DNA of 64,000 nucleotides from Joyebacterum sp964521425 (GTDB lineage Bacteria > Joyebacterota > Joyebacteria > Joyebacterales > Joyebacteraceae). The notes beneath the pieces are model-generated. The model saw nothing but the letters and a program-made list of their open reading frames with translations. It ran no database searches and was not told the origin of the DNA. Positions 17,081 through 25,845 of the stretch are shown here, piece by piece (the stretch's first letter is position 1; every line of letters begins with the position of its first letter). The position numbers were made by a program, and so were the translations under genes. The stretch spans positions 124,001-188,000 of the forward strand of contig CAZFRO010000001.1 of assembly GCA_964521425.1 (NCBI GenBank). Reading direction: 5' to 3'.

Positions 17081-17713
17081 ATGTCGAAAGCACTGGCAGT
17101 AACAACGAGAGAAGGGCAGAAGAAGAAGGATGTGACGCTTCCGGCGTTCCTCTTCGGAATCGAGCCCAACGAGCACGTCATGCACGAGGCCGTTCGCACG
17201 TATCTGGCGAATCAGCGAAGCGGCACCGTGAAGACGAAGACCAGAAGCGAGGTTCGGGGTGGTGGGCGGAAGCCGTGGCGCCAGAAGGGAACCGGCCGGG
17301 CCAGAATCGGATCCAGCCGAGTCGCACACTGGCGGGGCGGAGGTCTTGCCTTCGGACCGAGACCGCGCGATCACAGCATGCGGTTGCCGAAGAAGATGAG
17401 GAGACTGGCACTCAGATCGGCTCTCTCATCCAAGGCCGCCATGGACGAAATCCGGATCATCGAGGACATCGTGCTGACATCCGTGAGCACCAAGGATATG
17501 GCAGGTATCCTCAAGAGCGTCGGCATTGTTGGGCAGAAGACGCTCTTGGTGATGAAGGATACCGACAAGACGATCCTCATGTCCTCGCGGAACATCAGGA
17601 ATCTGAAGGTCGGACTGGCTCGGGAGCTGAACACGTATGATCTCCTGCACGCTGAGATCATCGTGATGACGGAGAGCGCCCTCGGCGCCGTCGAGGAGGT
17701 GTTTGGAGAATGA
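17081..17713 (+). CDS. rplD: 50S ribosomal protein L4
   Basis: L4 lines the peptide exit tunnel; in E. coli it also represses the S10 operon. The protein has 210 residues. The tunnel loop contains TRSEVRGGGRKPWRQKGTGRARIGSSR (about 50-76), the most conserved part of the family. The globular domain follows to VFGE. The stop overlaps the rplW start (ATGA at 17710-17713), which points to translational coupling. Confidence 0.98.
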   Translation: MSKALAVTTREGQKKKDVTLPAFLFGIEPNEHVMHEAVRTYLANQRSGTVKTKTRSEVRGGGRKPWRQKGTGRARIGSSRVAHWRGGGLAFGPRPRDHSMRLPKKMRRLALRSALSSKAAMDEIRIIEDIVLTSVSTKDMAGILKSVGIVGQKTLLVMKDTDKTILMSSRNIRNLKVGLARELNTYDLLHAEIIVMTESALGAVEEVFGE

Positions 17714-18003
17714 AGCGCGATCCCAGAAGCATAGTCCTGGAGCCTGTGATCACGGAGAAGACGGCGCGTGACCGAGATCAGAACAACACTGTCGTCTTCG
17801 TCGTTGCCCGTGATGCCAACAAGATCGAGATAGGAAAAGCCATCGAGGAGTTGTTCAGTGTTACGGTCCTCGGTGTGCGGACGATGTCGGTTTCCGGCAA
17901 GCTCAAGCGCCTCGGTAGGTTCGAGGGACGGCGGGCCGGATGGAAGAAGGCGATCGTGACCCTGAAGGAGGGGGATTCGATCGAGTTCTTCGAACACGCG
18001 TAG
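17710..18003 (+). CDS. rplW: 50S ribosomal protein L23
   Basis: L23 lies at the tunnel exit and docks trigger factor and the signal recognition particle. The 97-residue length is normal. The N-terminus has the family pattern VLEPVITEKTARD, and the tunnel-facing loop contains VRTMSVSGKLKRLGRFEGRR. It starts within the rplD stop codon, so it is probably translated by coupled reinitiation, and rplB follows after 28 bases. Confidence 0.98.
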   Translation: MKRDPRSIVLEPVITEKTARDRDQNNTVVFVVARDANKIEIGKAIEELFSVTVLGVRTMSVSGKLKRLGRFEGRRAGWKKAIVTLKEGDSIEFFEHA

Positions 18004-18031
18004 AAAACGGTGAGAATTGGGAGTTACTGAG

Positions 18032-18865
18032 ATGGCTGTCAAGAGATTCAGGCCGGTCACACCAACGCTTCGCTACAAGACGGTGTCCTCGTTTGCCGAG
18101 ATTACGAGGAGTACGCCTGAGAAGTCGCTTCTCGAGCCCATCAAGAGAACGGGCGGCAGGAACAATCAGGGTAGGCTTACCTGTCGGCACCGCGGTGGCG
18201 GACACAAGCGCATGTACCGGGTTATAGACTTCCGGCGCAACAAGCATGATGTGCCTGCAAAGGTCGCGACGATCGAGTACGACCCGAACAGGTCGGCCAG
18301 GATCGCGCTCCTGCACTATGCGGATGGGGAGAAGCGCTACATTCTCGCACCGGACAAGCTTTCGGTCGGGAGCGTGATTTTCTCAGGCGAGAACGCGGAG
18401 ATCAAGCCGGGCAACGCCCTTCCGCTCAGGAAGATTCCTCTGGGCATGACGATACACAATGTCGAGCTCAGACGCGGAGGCGGTGGTCGACTGGTCCGAG
18501 GCGCGGGTACATCTGCACAGCTCATGGCGCGAGAAGGCAAGTACGCACACGTGCGGCTTCCTTCGGGCGAAGTGAGGCTTGTCGATGCTGAGTGCTACGC
18601 GACCATAGGGCAAGTGGGCAACCTCGAGCACGAGAGTATCGTTATCGGCAAGGCTGGGCGCTCGAGGTGGTTAGGCAGACGTCCATCGGTGCGCGGAGTG
18701 GCGATGAACCCCGTTGACCATCCAATGGGTGGTGGCGAGTCGAAGTCGTCCGGTGGGCGGCATCCCTGTTCGCCATGGGGAGTGCCGGCGAAGGGCGGGA
18801 AGACGCGCAGGAAGAAGTCGTCAGACCGCATGATCGTTACGTCACGGAAGAAGAAGAGAAGGTAG
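18032..18865 (+). CDS. rplB: 50S ribosomal protein L2
   Basis: L2 supports subunit association and the peptidyl transferase centre. ATG 18032 gives 277 residues beginning MAVKRFRPVTPTLRYKT, with GGGAG eight bases upstream; a GTG at 18017 would add five residues. The conserved motif NPVDHPMGGGE, with the histidine linked to peptidyl transferase activity, lies near residues 224-234. Earlier motifs include GGRNNQGRLTCRHRGGG. The C-terminus is basic, ending in KKKRR. Confidence 0.98.
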   Translation: MAVKRFRPVTPTLRYKTVSSFAEITRSTPEKSLLEPIKRTGGRNNQGRLTCRHRGGGHKRMYRVIDFRRNKHDVPAKVATIEYDPNRSARIALLHYADGEKRYILAPDKLSVGSVIFSGENAEIKPGNALPLRKIPLGMTIHNVELRRGGGGRLVRGAGTSAQLMAREGKYAHVRLPSGEVRLVDAECYATIGQVGNLEHESIVIGKAGRSRWLGRRPSVRGVAMNPVDHPMGGGESKSSGGRHPCSPWGVPAKGGKTRRKKSSDRMIVTSRKKKRR

Positions 18866-18927
18866 ACACCCGCTAGAATGGCGGAAGTCTACCAGCATTG
18901 AGGCAATTCAAGGAGGAGCTGGGCCCA

Positions 18928-19209
18928 ATGGGTCGTTCGACAAAGAAGGGGCCGTTCATTAACGAGAAGCTTCTTAAGAAGATCCGTTCTCTGGATAGAA
19001 CGGGTGAGAAGCGCGTGGTCCAGACCTGGGCAAGAAGCTCCGTGATACCTCCGGAGTTCGTTGGTCACACTATTGCCGTGCACAACGGAAACAAGTTCAT
19101 CCCGGTCTATATCACGGAGAATATGGTCGGCCACAAGCTCGGGGAGTTTGCGTTTACGAGGACATTCAGGTCCCATCGCAGCAGGGAAGCGACAACAAAG
19201 CGACGTTGA
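18928..19209 (+). CDS. rpsS: 30S ribosomal protein S19
   Basis: S19 forms a head complex with S13 near the A-site finger. ATG 18928 gives 93 residues starting MGRSTKKGPFINEKLLKK, the family N-terminus. An upstream in-frame TTG (18898) would place the strong AAGGAGGA site inside the gene, so it was rejected. Motifs include RSSVIPPEFVGHTIAVHNG and the GEF(A/S)xTR segment. An 86-base spacer to rplV follows. Confidence 0.98.
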   Translation: MGRSTKKGPFINEKLLKKIRSLDRTGEKRVVQTWARSSVIPPEFVGHTIAVHNGNKFIPVYITENMVGHKLGEFAFTRTFRSHRSREATTKRR

Positions 19210-19295
19210 CACGCCCAACCTGCGCCAAATGTCGCCGGTCGGTGGAGTTGGATGCCGGCTGGTAGTTGATCGAGCAATGCTGGAGAGCACGGACG

Positions 19296-19655
19296 ATGGA
19301 AGCATGCGCTAGAGCAATGCACGTACGAATGGCCCCACGGAAGGTCCGTCAGGTTATCGACCTTATCCGGGGCAAGGGTGTTGAGGAGTCGTTGCACACG
19401 CTTCAGTTTCTGAACCGCGCCGCCAAGATACCGGTGGAGAAGGTCCTGAGATCGGCCGTGGCGAACGTCTTCAACAACACGAAGGAAGGCGCCCACCTGG
19501 AGCCGTCTGATCTTTTCATCAAGACTGCCTTCGTTGATGAAGGCCCGACGATGAAGAGGTTCAGGCCCCGCGCCATGGGTAGGGCGACGATGATCCGCAA
19601 GAGGACGAGCCACATCACGATCGTGGTGGGCGCGAAGAGTGAGAAGAAGGCGTAA
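19296..19655 (+). CDS. rplV: 50S ribosomal protein L22
   Basis: L22 binds all six 23S rRNA domains, and its beta hairpin lines the exit tunnel. ATG 19296 gives 119 residues and has TGGAGAG nine bases upstream; an in-frame ATG at 19266 adds ten residues of no family likeness. Motifs are MAPRKVRQVIDLIRGK and the tunnel-loop segment GPTMKRFRPRAMGRA. The stop is followed by rpsC after 15 bases. Confidence 0.97.
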   Translation: MEACARAMHVRMAPRKVRQVIDLIRGKGVEESLHTLQFLNRAAKIPVEKVLRSAVANVFNNTKEGAHLEPSDLFIKTAFVDEGPTMKRFRPRAMGRATMIRKRTSHITIVVGAKSEKKA

Positions 19656-19670
19656 GCCGGAGGAACGAGA

Positions 19671-20507
19671 GTGGGTCAGAAGGTACATCCAGTCGGCATG
19701 AGACTCGGCATCAACAGGACCTGGAAGTCCCGTTGGTTTGCCAAGAAGAACTACGCCGAGCTACTCAAGGAGGATCTGACCATCCGGAAGTACGTCGGGA
19801 TGAAGCTGTCCCGCGCAGGTATCTCCGAGGTGGTCATCGAGCGCAAGGCCGACAAGGTCGTGGTGAATGTCAGGACCGCCCGGCCTGGGATCGTGATCGG
19901 GCGGAAGGGTATCGAAGTCGAGCGCTTGAGCAAGGAGCTCGAGCATCTGACCGGCAAGGAAATCAAGATCAACATCCTTGAGGTCAAGCGAATCGAGCTC
20001 GACGCCCAGCTTGTCGCCGAGCACATCGGCAGGCAGCTGGAGCAGAGAATGGGATACAGGCGCGCGATGCGGAAGGCGTCGGAGTCAGCAATGCGGCTCG
20101 GAGCCAAGGGCATCAAGATCAGATGCGCCGGCAGGCTCGGTGGCGCCGAGATGGCGCGCGTCATGGAGCATCGTGAGGGACGCGTGCCGCTACACACGTT
20201 GCGCGCGGACATCGATTTCGCCAGGTCCACCGCGAAGACGTCACACGGCACGGTTGGTGTGAAGGTCTGGATCTTCAAGGGCGAGAAGCTCGGCAACCAG
20301 ATTGAAGAAGAGAAGCAGTCTGAGGCTGGGGAGCGCGGCGGCAGGAAGCCGTATCGCGGAGCACGGAAAGATCACGGTAGGAGTGAGAGGCCGAAACGGG
20401 ATGCGCGCGGCCGCGGAGACTCGCGGGGGCGTCCCACCAAGAGGCCCTCTTCCCACGGCAAGTCTCAGGCCCCTGCGGCCAAGACTGGTGCCGGTGGCAA
20501 GGAGTAG
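19671..20507 (+). CDS. rpsC: 30S ribosomal protein S3 with basic tail
   Basis: S3 lies at the mRNA entry channel and takes part in mRNA unwinding. From GTG 19671 the protein has 278 residues, about 45-60 more than common S3 proteins. The core contains GQKVHPVGMRLGI at the N-terminus, a KH domain with RPGIVIGRKG (about 70-79) and a C-terminal domain ending near residue 210 (GVKVWIFKGE). The remaining residues form a low-complexity Arg/Lys/Gly/Ser tail that is probably disordered. Confidence 0.97.
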   Translation: MGQKVHPVGMRLGINRTWKSRWFAKKNYAELLKEDLTIRKYVGMKLSRAGISEVVIERKADKVVVNVRTARPGIVIGRKGIEVERLSKELEHLTGKEIKINILEVKRIELDAQLVAEHIGRQLEQRMGYRRAMRKASESAMRLGAKGIKIRCAGRLGGAEMARVMEHREGRVPLHTLRADIDFARSTAKTSHGTVGVKVWIFKGEKLGNQIEEEKQSEAGERGGRKPYRGARKDHGRSERPKRDARGRGDSRGRPTKRPSSHGKSQAPAAKTGAGGKE

Positions 20508-20533
20508 GTAGAAGCACATCGAGGGTTACAGTC

Positions 20534-20944
<411 letters not shown>

Positions 20945-20962
20945 GAATCAGGAGCGACGGTT

Positions 20963-21184
20963 GTGAAGGCAAAGAAGCTGAGGAGTCTAACCCAGGCAGA
21001 GCTTGAGCAGCGCTTGCGCGAAGCCGGGGAAGAGCTCTTCAATCTGAAGTTTCAGCAGAAGACCGGCCAGCTGAGCAATCCGCTCAGGATTCGCGAAGTG
21101 AGGAAGGACGTCGCGCGGATCATAACCCTTCTGAAGGAACGCGAGACGGTCGGTGAAGGGCCCGTCGTAGGCGGCGCCGAATAG
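20963..21184 (+). CDS. rpmC: 50S ribosomal protein L29
   Basis: L29 is a small helical protein near the tunnel exit that helps dock trigger factor. It has 73 residues from GTG 20963. The family pattern L(R/T)xLTxxEL, then LFNLKFQQKTGQLSNPLRIREVRKDVARI, is complete. The last eight residues after the core (GEGPVVGG) are a loose extension. rpsQ starts 58 bases later. Confidence 0.96.
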   Translation: MKAKKLRSLTQAELEQRLREAGEELFNLKFQQKTGQLSNPLRIREVRKDVARIITLLKERETVGEGPVVGGAE

Positions 21185-21242
21185 GAACGTGGTGCGCGTC
21201 GGTTTGGCGTGGCGCCGGAACCTGGAAACGGAGTGGGAGAGT

Positions 21243-21509
21243 ATGTCCTCGACTGAGACGAGGGGTCGACGCAAGGCGAGAGTTGGCGAGGTGGTCAGCG
21301 ACAAGATGGAGAAGACCGTTGTTGTTGCGGTGACCAGACTTGTCAAGCATCCTCTCTACGGTCGCTTTGTGAAGCGTACGACCAAGTACAAGGTGCACGA
21401 TGAGCAGAACGAGAGTCGGACCGGTGATGTCGTCCGGATAACTGAGACCCGCCCGCTCAGCAAGGACAAGCGGTGGCGTCTTGCAGAAATCGTCAAACGG
21501 GCTGACTGA
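21243..21509 (+). CDS. rpsQ: 30S ribosomal protein S17
   Basis: S17 is an OB-fold primary binding protein of the 30S body. ATG 21243 gives 88 residues and has a GGGAG site six to nine bases upstream; an in-frame GTG at 21189 would add 18 atypical residues. The motifs VVSDKMEKTVVVAV, HPLYGRFVKRTTKYKVHDE and GDVVRITETRPLSKDKRWRL are all present. Confidence 0.97.
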   Translation: MSSTETRGRRKARVGEVVSDKMEKTVVVAVTRLVKHPLYGRFVKRTTKYKVHDEQNESRTGDVVRITETRPLSKDKRWRLAEIVKRAD

Positions 21510-21541
21510 CCGGCGACCGTCGCCTGAGAAGAGGCAGAACC

Positions 21542-21910
21542 ATGATCCAGGAATACACAAAACTCAAAGTGGCGGACAACTCAGGAGCCAAGGAAGTAAG
21601 GTGCTTCAAGGTACTGGGTGGCTCCAAGAGGAAGTACGCCCGGGTCGGTGACATCGTCATCGCCAGCGTGAGATCCGCCATTCCAGGCGGGAACGTGAAG
21701 AAGAAGGACATTGTGAGAGCAGTCATCGTCAGAACCAGAAAAGAGGTGGGGCGCAGGGACGGGTCCTACATCCGGTTCGACGACAACGCTGCCGTGATTG
21801 TAAGTGCCCAGAACGAACCAGTCGGCACACGCATATTCGGGCCGGTAGCGCGGGAGCTTCGCGAGAAGAAGTTCATGAAGATCGTCGCGCTTGCCCCTGA
21901 GGTTCTTTAG
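21542..21910 (+). CDS. rplN: 50S ribosomal protein L14
   Basis: L14 lies at the intersubunit face and binds the silencing factor RsfS. The protein has 122 residues. The sequence is highly conserved: MIQEYTKLKVADNSGAKEV at the N-terminus, then the signature GDIVIASVRSAIPGGNVKKKD and the C-terminal RELREKKFMKIVALAPEVL. It is preceded by a GAAGAGG site and followed by rplX after 21 bases. Confidence 0.98.
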   Translation: MIQEYTKLKVADNSGAKEVRCFKVLGGSKRKYARVGDIVIASVRSAIPGGNVKKKDIVRAVIVRTRKEVGRRDGSYIRFDDNAAVIVSAQNEPVGTRIFGPVARELREKKFMKIVALAPEVL

Positions 21911-21931
21911 CCCGAGGATCGAGGGACGAGG

Positions 21932-22249
21932 ATGCACATAGCGAAGAACGATACAGTAGAGATTATCGCCGGCAACGACCGCGGCAAGAGGGGCAAGGTC
22001 CTGAGGGTGCTCCCGAAGTCGAGTCGCATCGTCGTGGAGGGTGTGAACTTCATCCACCGGCACACGAAGCCGCGGAGCCAGGGTGACCAGGGTGGCATTA
22101 TCGAGAAGGAAGCCCCGGTCCATGTCTCCAACGTCAAGCTTGTATGTTCGAAATGCAACAAGGGTGTACGGATCAGGACGAAGATCCTGGCCGACCGCAG
22201 CAAGACCCGGGTGTGCGCGCAGTGTGGCGAGATGATCGAACGGAGATAG
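21932..22249 (+). CDS. rplX: 50S ribosomal protein L24 with zinc-ribbon tail
   Basis: L24 starts 50S assembly and sits at the tunnel exit. The protein has 105 residues. The N-terminal KOW domain has the pattern NDTVEIIAGNDRGKRGKVL; the C-terminal half carries two CxxC knuckles (Cys72, Cys75, Cys95, Cys98) that look like a zinc ribbon. That C+ form occurs in many bacteria. A GAGGGACGAGG tract serves as ribosome binding site. Confidence 0.97.
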   Translation: MHIAKNDTVEIIAGNDRGKRGKVLRVLPKSSRIVVEGVNFIHRHTKPRSQGDQGGIIEKEAPVHVSNVKLVCSKCNKGVRIRTKILADRSKTRVCAQCGEMIERR

Positions 22250-22299
22250 TGACGGGAGCGCTACCTGGTTGGTGTAGGAAGGATACCGGAGTCAGAGTG

Positions 22300-22839
22300 A
22301 TGACACGTTTCGATGAGAAGTACAGAACTGAAGTGGTGGAAGCGCTGACAAAGCACTTCAACTATTCGAACCCGATGATGGTGCCCCGCATGACCAAGAT
22401 CGTGGTCAACATGGGGTTGTCTGAGGCCAAGGATGACATCAAGATCCTCGACGGTGCGATGAAAGAGCTCGCATCCATCACCGGGCAGAAGCCCAAGATG
22501 ACGAGGGCGAAGAAGTCGATCGCGAATTTCAAGCTCAGAGAGGGCACACCGATCGGCTGCAAGGTGACGCTGCGAGGAGATCGTATGTACGAGTTCTTCG
22601 ACAGGCTCGTCACGATTGCCGTGCCGCGAATCCGTGATTTCCGCGGTCTGCGTGCGGATTCCTTCGATGGCCGCGGCAATTACACGTTCGGTCTTGAGGA
22701 GCACGTCGTTTTTCCTGAGATCGAGTATGACAACGTGAGCATGATGAAGGGTATGGACATCACGATTGTGACCACCGCGAGAACGGACGAAGAGGCCTTC
22801 GAGCTTCTGAAGTTCATGAATATGCCGTTCGTGCGGTAG
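22300..22839 (+). CDS. rplE: 50S ribosomal protein L5
   Basis: L5 binds 5S rRNA and contacts the P-site tRNA and S13. ATG 22300 gives exactly 179 residues, the family length, starting MTRFDEKYRTEVVEAL. An open frame extends upstream to 22144 but reads through rplX in another frame. Motifs include NPMMVPRMTKIVVNMG, GQKPKMTRAKKSIANFKLREG and the C-terminal TTARTDEEA. GGAG lies about eight bases upstream. Confidence 0.97.
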   Translation: MTRFDEKYRTEVVEALTKHFNYSNPMMVPRMTKIVVNMGLSEAKDDIKILDGAMKELASITGQKPKMTRAKKSIANFKLREGTPIGCKVTLRGDRMYEFFDRLVTIAVPRIRDFRGLRADSFDGRGNYTFGLEEHVVFPEIEYDNVSMMKGMDITIVTTARTDEEAFELLKFMNMPFVR

Positions 22840-22858
22840 GGCAGCAAAGGGGCGTGAA

Positions 22859-23044
22859 GTGGCGAAGAAGTGCTTGGTTGAGAAGCAGAAGAAGACACCG
22901 AAGTTCAAGGTGCGCGCCTACAATCGTTGCCACAGATGTGGCCGATCCCGCGCGTACATGCGTGACTTCGGGCTCTGCCGTATCTGTTTCCGGGAGCTCG
23001 CCCTGAACGGGGAGATTCCGGGAGTGGTGAAGTCGAGCTGGTAA
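22859..23044 (+). CDS. rpsZ: 30S ribosomal protein S14, zinc-binding type
   Basis: S14 assembles late in the 30S head. The protein has 61 residues from GTG 22859. It is the short zinc-binding (C+) form with Cys24, Cys27, Cys40 and Cys43 in the pattern CHRCGR-(N)-CRIC, and the C-terminal (F)RELAxxGxIPGVxKSSW signature. An 88-base spacer leads to rpsH. Confidence 0.97.
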   Translation: MAKKCLVEKQKKTPKFKVRAYNRCHRCGRSRAYMRDFGLCRICFRELALNGEIPGVVKSSW

Positions 23045-23132
23045 ATCGATCGTGGAGACACAGTGAAGGGCTGCTGCGCGTCGCGCCGTGGATCGAGAGG
23101 CGACGTGGACGGGCCCGGGGAGAGAACAGATT

Positions 23133-23528
23133 ATGATGACCGATCCGGTAGCCGACATGCTGACACGCATACGAAACGGATGCAGAGCGAAGAAGAGAAG
23201 CGTCGACATCCCATCGTCGAAGTTCAAGATCGCAATTGCAGAGGCGCTTCTGAGAGAGAGGTTCATCAAGGACCTGAAGGTGAGAGAAGATGGACCGCAG
23301 GGAACCCTGAGGGTCTATCTGAAGTACACGCCGGAAGGCAAGAGTATCATCAGCGAGATCAAGCGGATCTCGAAGCCCGGACTCAGGCGTTACGTGGGTG
23401 CGGACGAGATTCCGAGAGTGAGAAGTAACTTCGGGACTGCCATCATCTCGACCCCAGTGGGGGTCCTGACCAGTAAAGAATCTCGCAGGAAGCACGTCGG
23501 AGGCGAGTTGGTCTGTTCGGTCTGGTAG
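23133..23528 (+). CDS. rpsH: 30S ribosomal protein S8
   Basis: S8 is a primary 16S rRNA binder and in E. coli the spc-operon repressor. Two adjacent ATG codons lie at 23133 and 23136. The first sits 10 bases after GGGGAG and was chosen, giving 131 residues beginning MMTDPVADMLTRIRNG. The C-terminus has the standard STPxGVLTxxEARR-like stretch, here STPVGVLTSKESRRKHVGGE, followed by CSVW. Confidence 0.96.
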   Translation: MMTDPVADMLTRIRNGCRAKKRSVDIPSSKFKIAIAEALLRERFIKDLKVREDGPQGTLRVYLKYTPEGKSIISEIKRISKPGLRRYVGADEIPRVRSNFGTAIISTPVGVLTSKESRRKHVGGELVCSVW

Positions 23529-23591
23529 TCATGTGAGACGACAGCGTGATCGACCCGGACGGGCGCATCTCGTGAAGCAAGGAGAATCTGG

Positions 23592-24140
23592 ATGTCGAGA
23601 GTAGGCAGGCTACCCATAGAGGCCCCAGCCGGCGTGACGGTCACCGTAGGTGACGGAAGCGTCAAGGTGAAGGGCCCGAAGGGAGAGCTAAGTCTGGATG
23701 TGGCTGACTCCATCAAGGTGAGCGTTGACGGCAGCACTGTGACTGTCGCACGGCTCTCGGAGATGAAGCCGGTGCGAGCCCTGCACGGGACCATCCGGGC
23801 TAGAATCGCAAACATGGTAACCGGGGTCTCTGAGGGTTTTGCCAAGAACCTGGATATCATCGGCGTGGGGTACAGTGCTGAGATGAAGGGCAAGAAGCTG
23901 GTTCTGAAGCTTGGCTTCTCGCACTTGTGCAATTTCACGACCCCGGCAGGGATCGAAATCGAGGTTCCTGCGCCGACTCGGATCGTGGTCAAGGGAATAG
24001 ACAGGCAGTGTGTGGGCCAGGCGGCGGCCGAAATCAGAGCATTCCGTCCGCCGGAGCCCTACAAAGGCAAGGGCATCAGGTACCACGACGAGCATGTGAA
24101 GCGTAAGGCCGGCAAGCTGGCAGTGTCAGCCGGAACATAG
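23592..24140 (+). CDS. rplF: 50S ribosomal protein L6
   Basis: L6 supports the factor-binding site beside L11 and the sarcin-ricin loop. It has 182 residues in two repeated domains. The N-terminus MSRVGRLPIEAPAGVTV is typical, and the C-terminal signature PPEPYKGKGIRY (about 155-166) is exact. It starts after an AAGGAGAA site. Confidence 0.98.
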   Translation: MSRVGRLPIEAPAGVTVTVGDGSVKVKGPKGELSLDVADSIKVSVDGSTVTVARLSEMKPVRALHGTIRARIANMVTGVSEGFAKNLDIIGVGYSAEMKGKKLVLKLGFSHLCNFTTPAGIEIEVPAPTRIVVKGIDRQCVGQAAAEIRAFRPPEPYKGKGIRYHDEHVKRKAGKLAVSAGT

Positions 24141-24183
24141 ACCACACTACGTGGCGAGACTACGATAGGGCTGGAGAGAGGCA

Positions 24184-24561
24184 ATGAAGGGTAGGACAAA
24201 CGCAAGAAGCGTAGGCAGAGCCCGGCGGAGGCGCAGCATTCGCAAGAAGGTGGTTGGTGTGGCCTCCCGCCCCAGGCTGAGTGTGTTCAGAAGTCTGAAG
24301 CACACGTACGCACAGATCATTGACGACACGAAGGGTGTAACACTCGTGGAGGCGTCAACGCTGTGTGAGGATGTGAGGAAGGTGCTGGGCGACGGTCATC
24401 ACACGCGTACGGAAGAAGGCAAAGTCGTCGGCGCTATTCTGGCAAAGAGAGCCCTCGACAAGGGTATTAAACTGATCAGTTTCGACAGGGGGGGCTACCT
24501 GTACCACGGTCGCGTCCGGGCACTGGCGGATGCAGCACGTGAAGGTGGACTGGATTTCTAG
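24184..24561 (+). CDS. rplR: 50S ribosomal protein L18
   Basis: L18 binds 5S rRNA in the central protuberance. It has 125 residues. A basic N-terminal tail is followed by RPRLSVFRSLKHTYAQIIDD and the C-terminal motif FDRGGYLYHGRV(R/K)ALADAAREGGL(D/E)F. It lies in the normal L6-L18-S5-L30-L15 order. Confidence 0.98.
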   Translation: MKGRTNARSVGRARRRRSIRKKVVGVASRPRLSVFRSLKHTYAQIIDDTKGVTLVEASTLCEDVRKVLGDGHHTRTEEGKVVGAILAKRALDKGIKLISFDRGGYLYHGRVRALADAAREGGLDF

Positions 24562-24592
24562 TCGGTTGCCCTCGGGAGGGAGTAAACGTTCG

Positions 24593-25156
24593 ATGGCTAT
24601 GAGACAGCCAAGAGGCAGAGGAGGCCGGGACCGCGCACGCGATCCAAGGGTTCCTGAGTTCGAAGAGCGCGTCATCCACATCAACCGTGTTGCCAAGGTT
24701 GTGAAGGGTGGACGACGGTTTGGTTTCAACGCTCTGGTGGCCGTGGGCGATGGTAAGGGGAAGGTCGGTATCGGTCTTGGTAAGGCCAACGATGTTCCCG
24801 AGTCCATCCGCAAGGGCACGGAAGTCGCGAAGAAGAGCATGATCACGGTAGCGCTGATCGGTCCGACCGTCCCGTTCGAGGTCGTCGGCAGGTTCGGAGC
24901 TGGCAGAGTCCTCGTAAGGCCGGCGAGTCCGGGTACCGGGATCGTGGCCGGCGGCAAGGTCCGCGCGGTCATGGAGTGTGCAGGTGTGAAGGACGTGCTT
25001 GCCAAGTCGCTCGGCTCCAATAATCCGCACAACGTAGTCAAGGCTACTATGGAAGCCTTGAAGGAGATGCGTTCAGCTGCGGATGTTGCGAAGGAGAGAG
25101 GCTTGAGCGTTATGGAGATGTTCGATACGACCAAGGGGGCGGACGATGCCGGGTAA
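24593..25156 (+). CDS. rpsE: 30S ribosomal protein S5
   Basis: S5 lies at the mRNA entry side and influences accuracy. ATG 24593 follows a GGGAGGGAG tract and gives 187 residues. An open frame from 24530 overlaps the end of rplR and adds 21 atypical residues, so it was rejected. The first 15 residues are a Arg/Gly-rich tail (RGRGGRDRARD). The core has ERVIHINRVAKVVKGGRRF(G/S)F, the GxGKGKVGxGxGKA motif and GTGIVAGG. Confidence 0.97.
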   Translation: MAMRQPRGRGGRDRARDPRVPEFEERVIHINRVAKVVKGGRRFGFNALVAVGDGKGKVGIGLGKANDVPESIRKGTEVAKKSMITVALIGPTVPFEVVGRFGAGRVLVRPASPGTGIVAGGKVRAVMECAGVKDVLAKSLGSNNPHNVVKATMEALKEMRSAADVAKERGLSVMEMFDTTKGADDAG

Positions 25157-25334
25157 GGTGAAGATCCGCCAGATCAAGAGCACCATCGGGCGCAACGTGA
25201 AGCAGAAGAAGACGATTCGGGCACTCGGGATCAGACGTATGCACCAGGAAGTTGTGCTGGAAGGCACTCCGCAGGTGCGAGGTATGATCACGAAGGTCCT
25301 GCATCTTCTGAAGGTTGAGGAGTTGGGTGAGTAG
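25146..25334 (+). CDS. rpmD: 50S ribosomal protein L30
   Basis: L30 is a small protein of the 50S subunit that some bacterial phyla lack. The protein has 62 residues. It overlaps the rpsE stop region by 11 bases, with ATG at 25146. The family pattern KIRQIKSTIGRNVKQKKTIRALGIRRMHQEV followed by RGMI(x)KVxHLLxVEE is complete. Confidence 0.96.
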   Translation: MPGKVKIRQIKSTIGRNVKQKKTIRALGIRRMHQEVVLEGTPQVRGMITKVLHLLKVEELGE

Positions 25335-25381
25335 GATCGGCCTGCACAACCCAAACCCTAACGAGCAAGGATGACACTACG

Positions 25382-25825
25382 ATGAGGTTGAATGAGCTCA
25401 AGCCTGCTGAGGGCTCTCACAAGACCAAGCGTCGCGTCGGTCGCGGTCCGGGTTCCGGGCGTGGCAAGACAAGCGGACGCGGGCACAAGGGCCAGAAGTC
25501 GCGGTCGGGTGGGAGCATTCCTGCCTGGTTTGAGGGTGGACAGATGCCTCTCTCGCGACGGGTGCCCATCAAGGGTTTCAGAAATCACACGAGGAAGACA
25601 TATGAGGTCATCAACATCAGTGACCTCGAGCGGTCGGGTCTGGAGGGTGAGGTTACGGTGGATGTGCTCCGTGCGAGCGGCATAGTCTCGGGTTCGAAGA
25701 AGCCCGTGAAGGTGCTGGCGAACGGTGAGATCTCAAGGTCGCTCAGTCTGAAGGTCAATGCAATCAGCGCGAAAGCGCGCGAGAAGGTCGAAGCAGCCGG
25801 CGGCACTGTCGAGCTGATCAAGTAA
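25382..25825 (+). CDS. rplO: 50S ribosomal protein L15
   Basis: L15 binds late in 50S assembly. The protein has 147 residues. The N-terminal half is the Gly/Arg-rich extended segment GRGPGSGRGKTSGRGHKGQKSRSG; the globular C-terminal half includes FEGGQMPLSRRVPIKGF and the motif AxGxVELI. Unusually for L15, no methionine precedes the RLNELKPAEGS motif other than the start. It is followed by secY after 20 bases. Confidence 0.98.
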   Translation: MRLNELKPAEGSHKTKRRVGRGPGSGRGKTSGRGHKGQKSRSGGSIPAWFEGGQMPLSRRVPIKGFRNHTRKTYEVINISDLERSGLEGEVTVDVLRASGIVSGSKKPVKVLANGEISRSLSLKVNAISAKAREKVEAAGGTVELIK

Positions 25826-25845
25826 GGTAGAGAAAGGCACCAGTC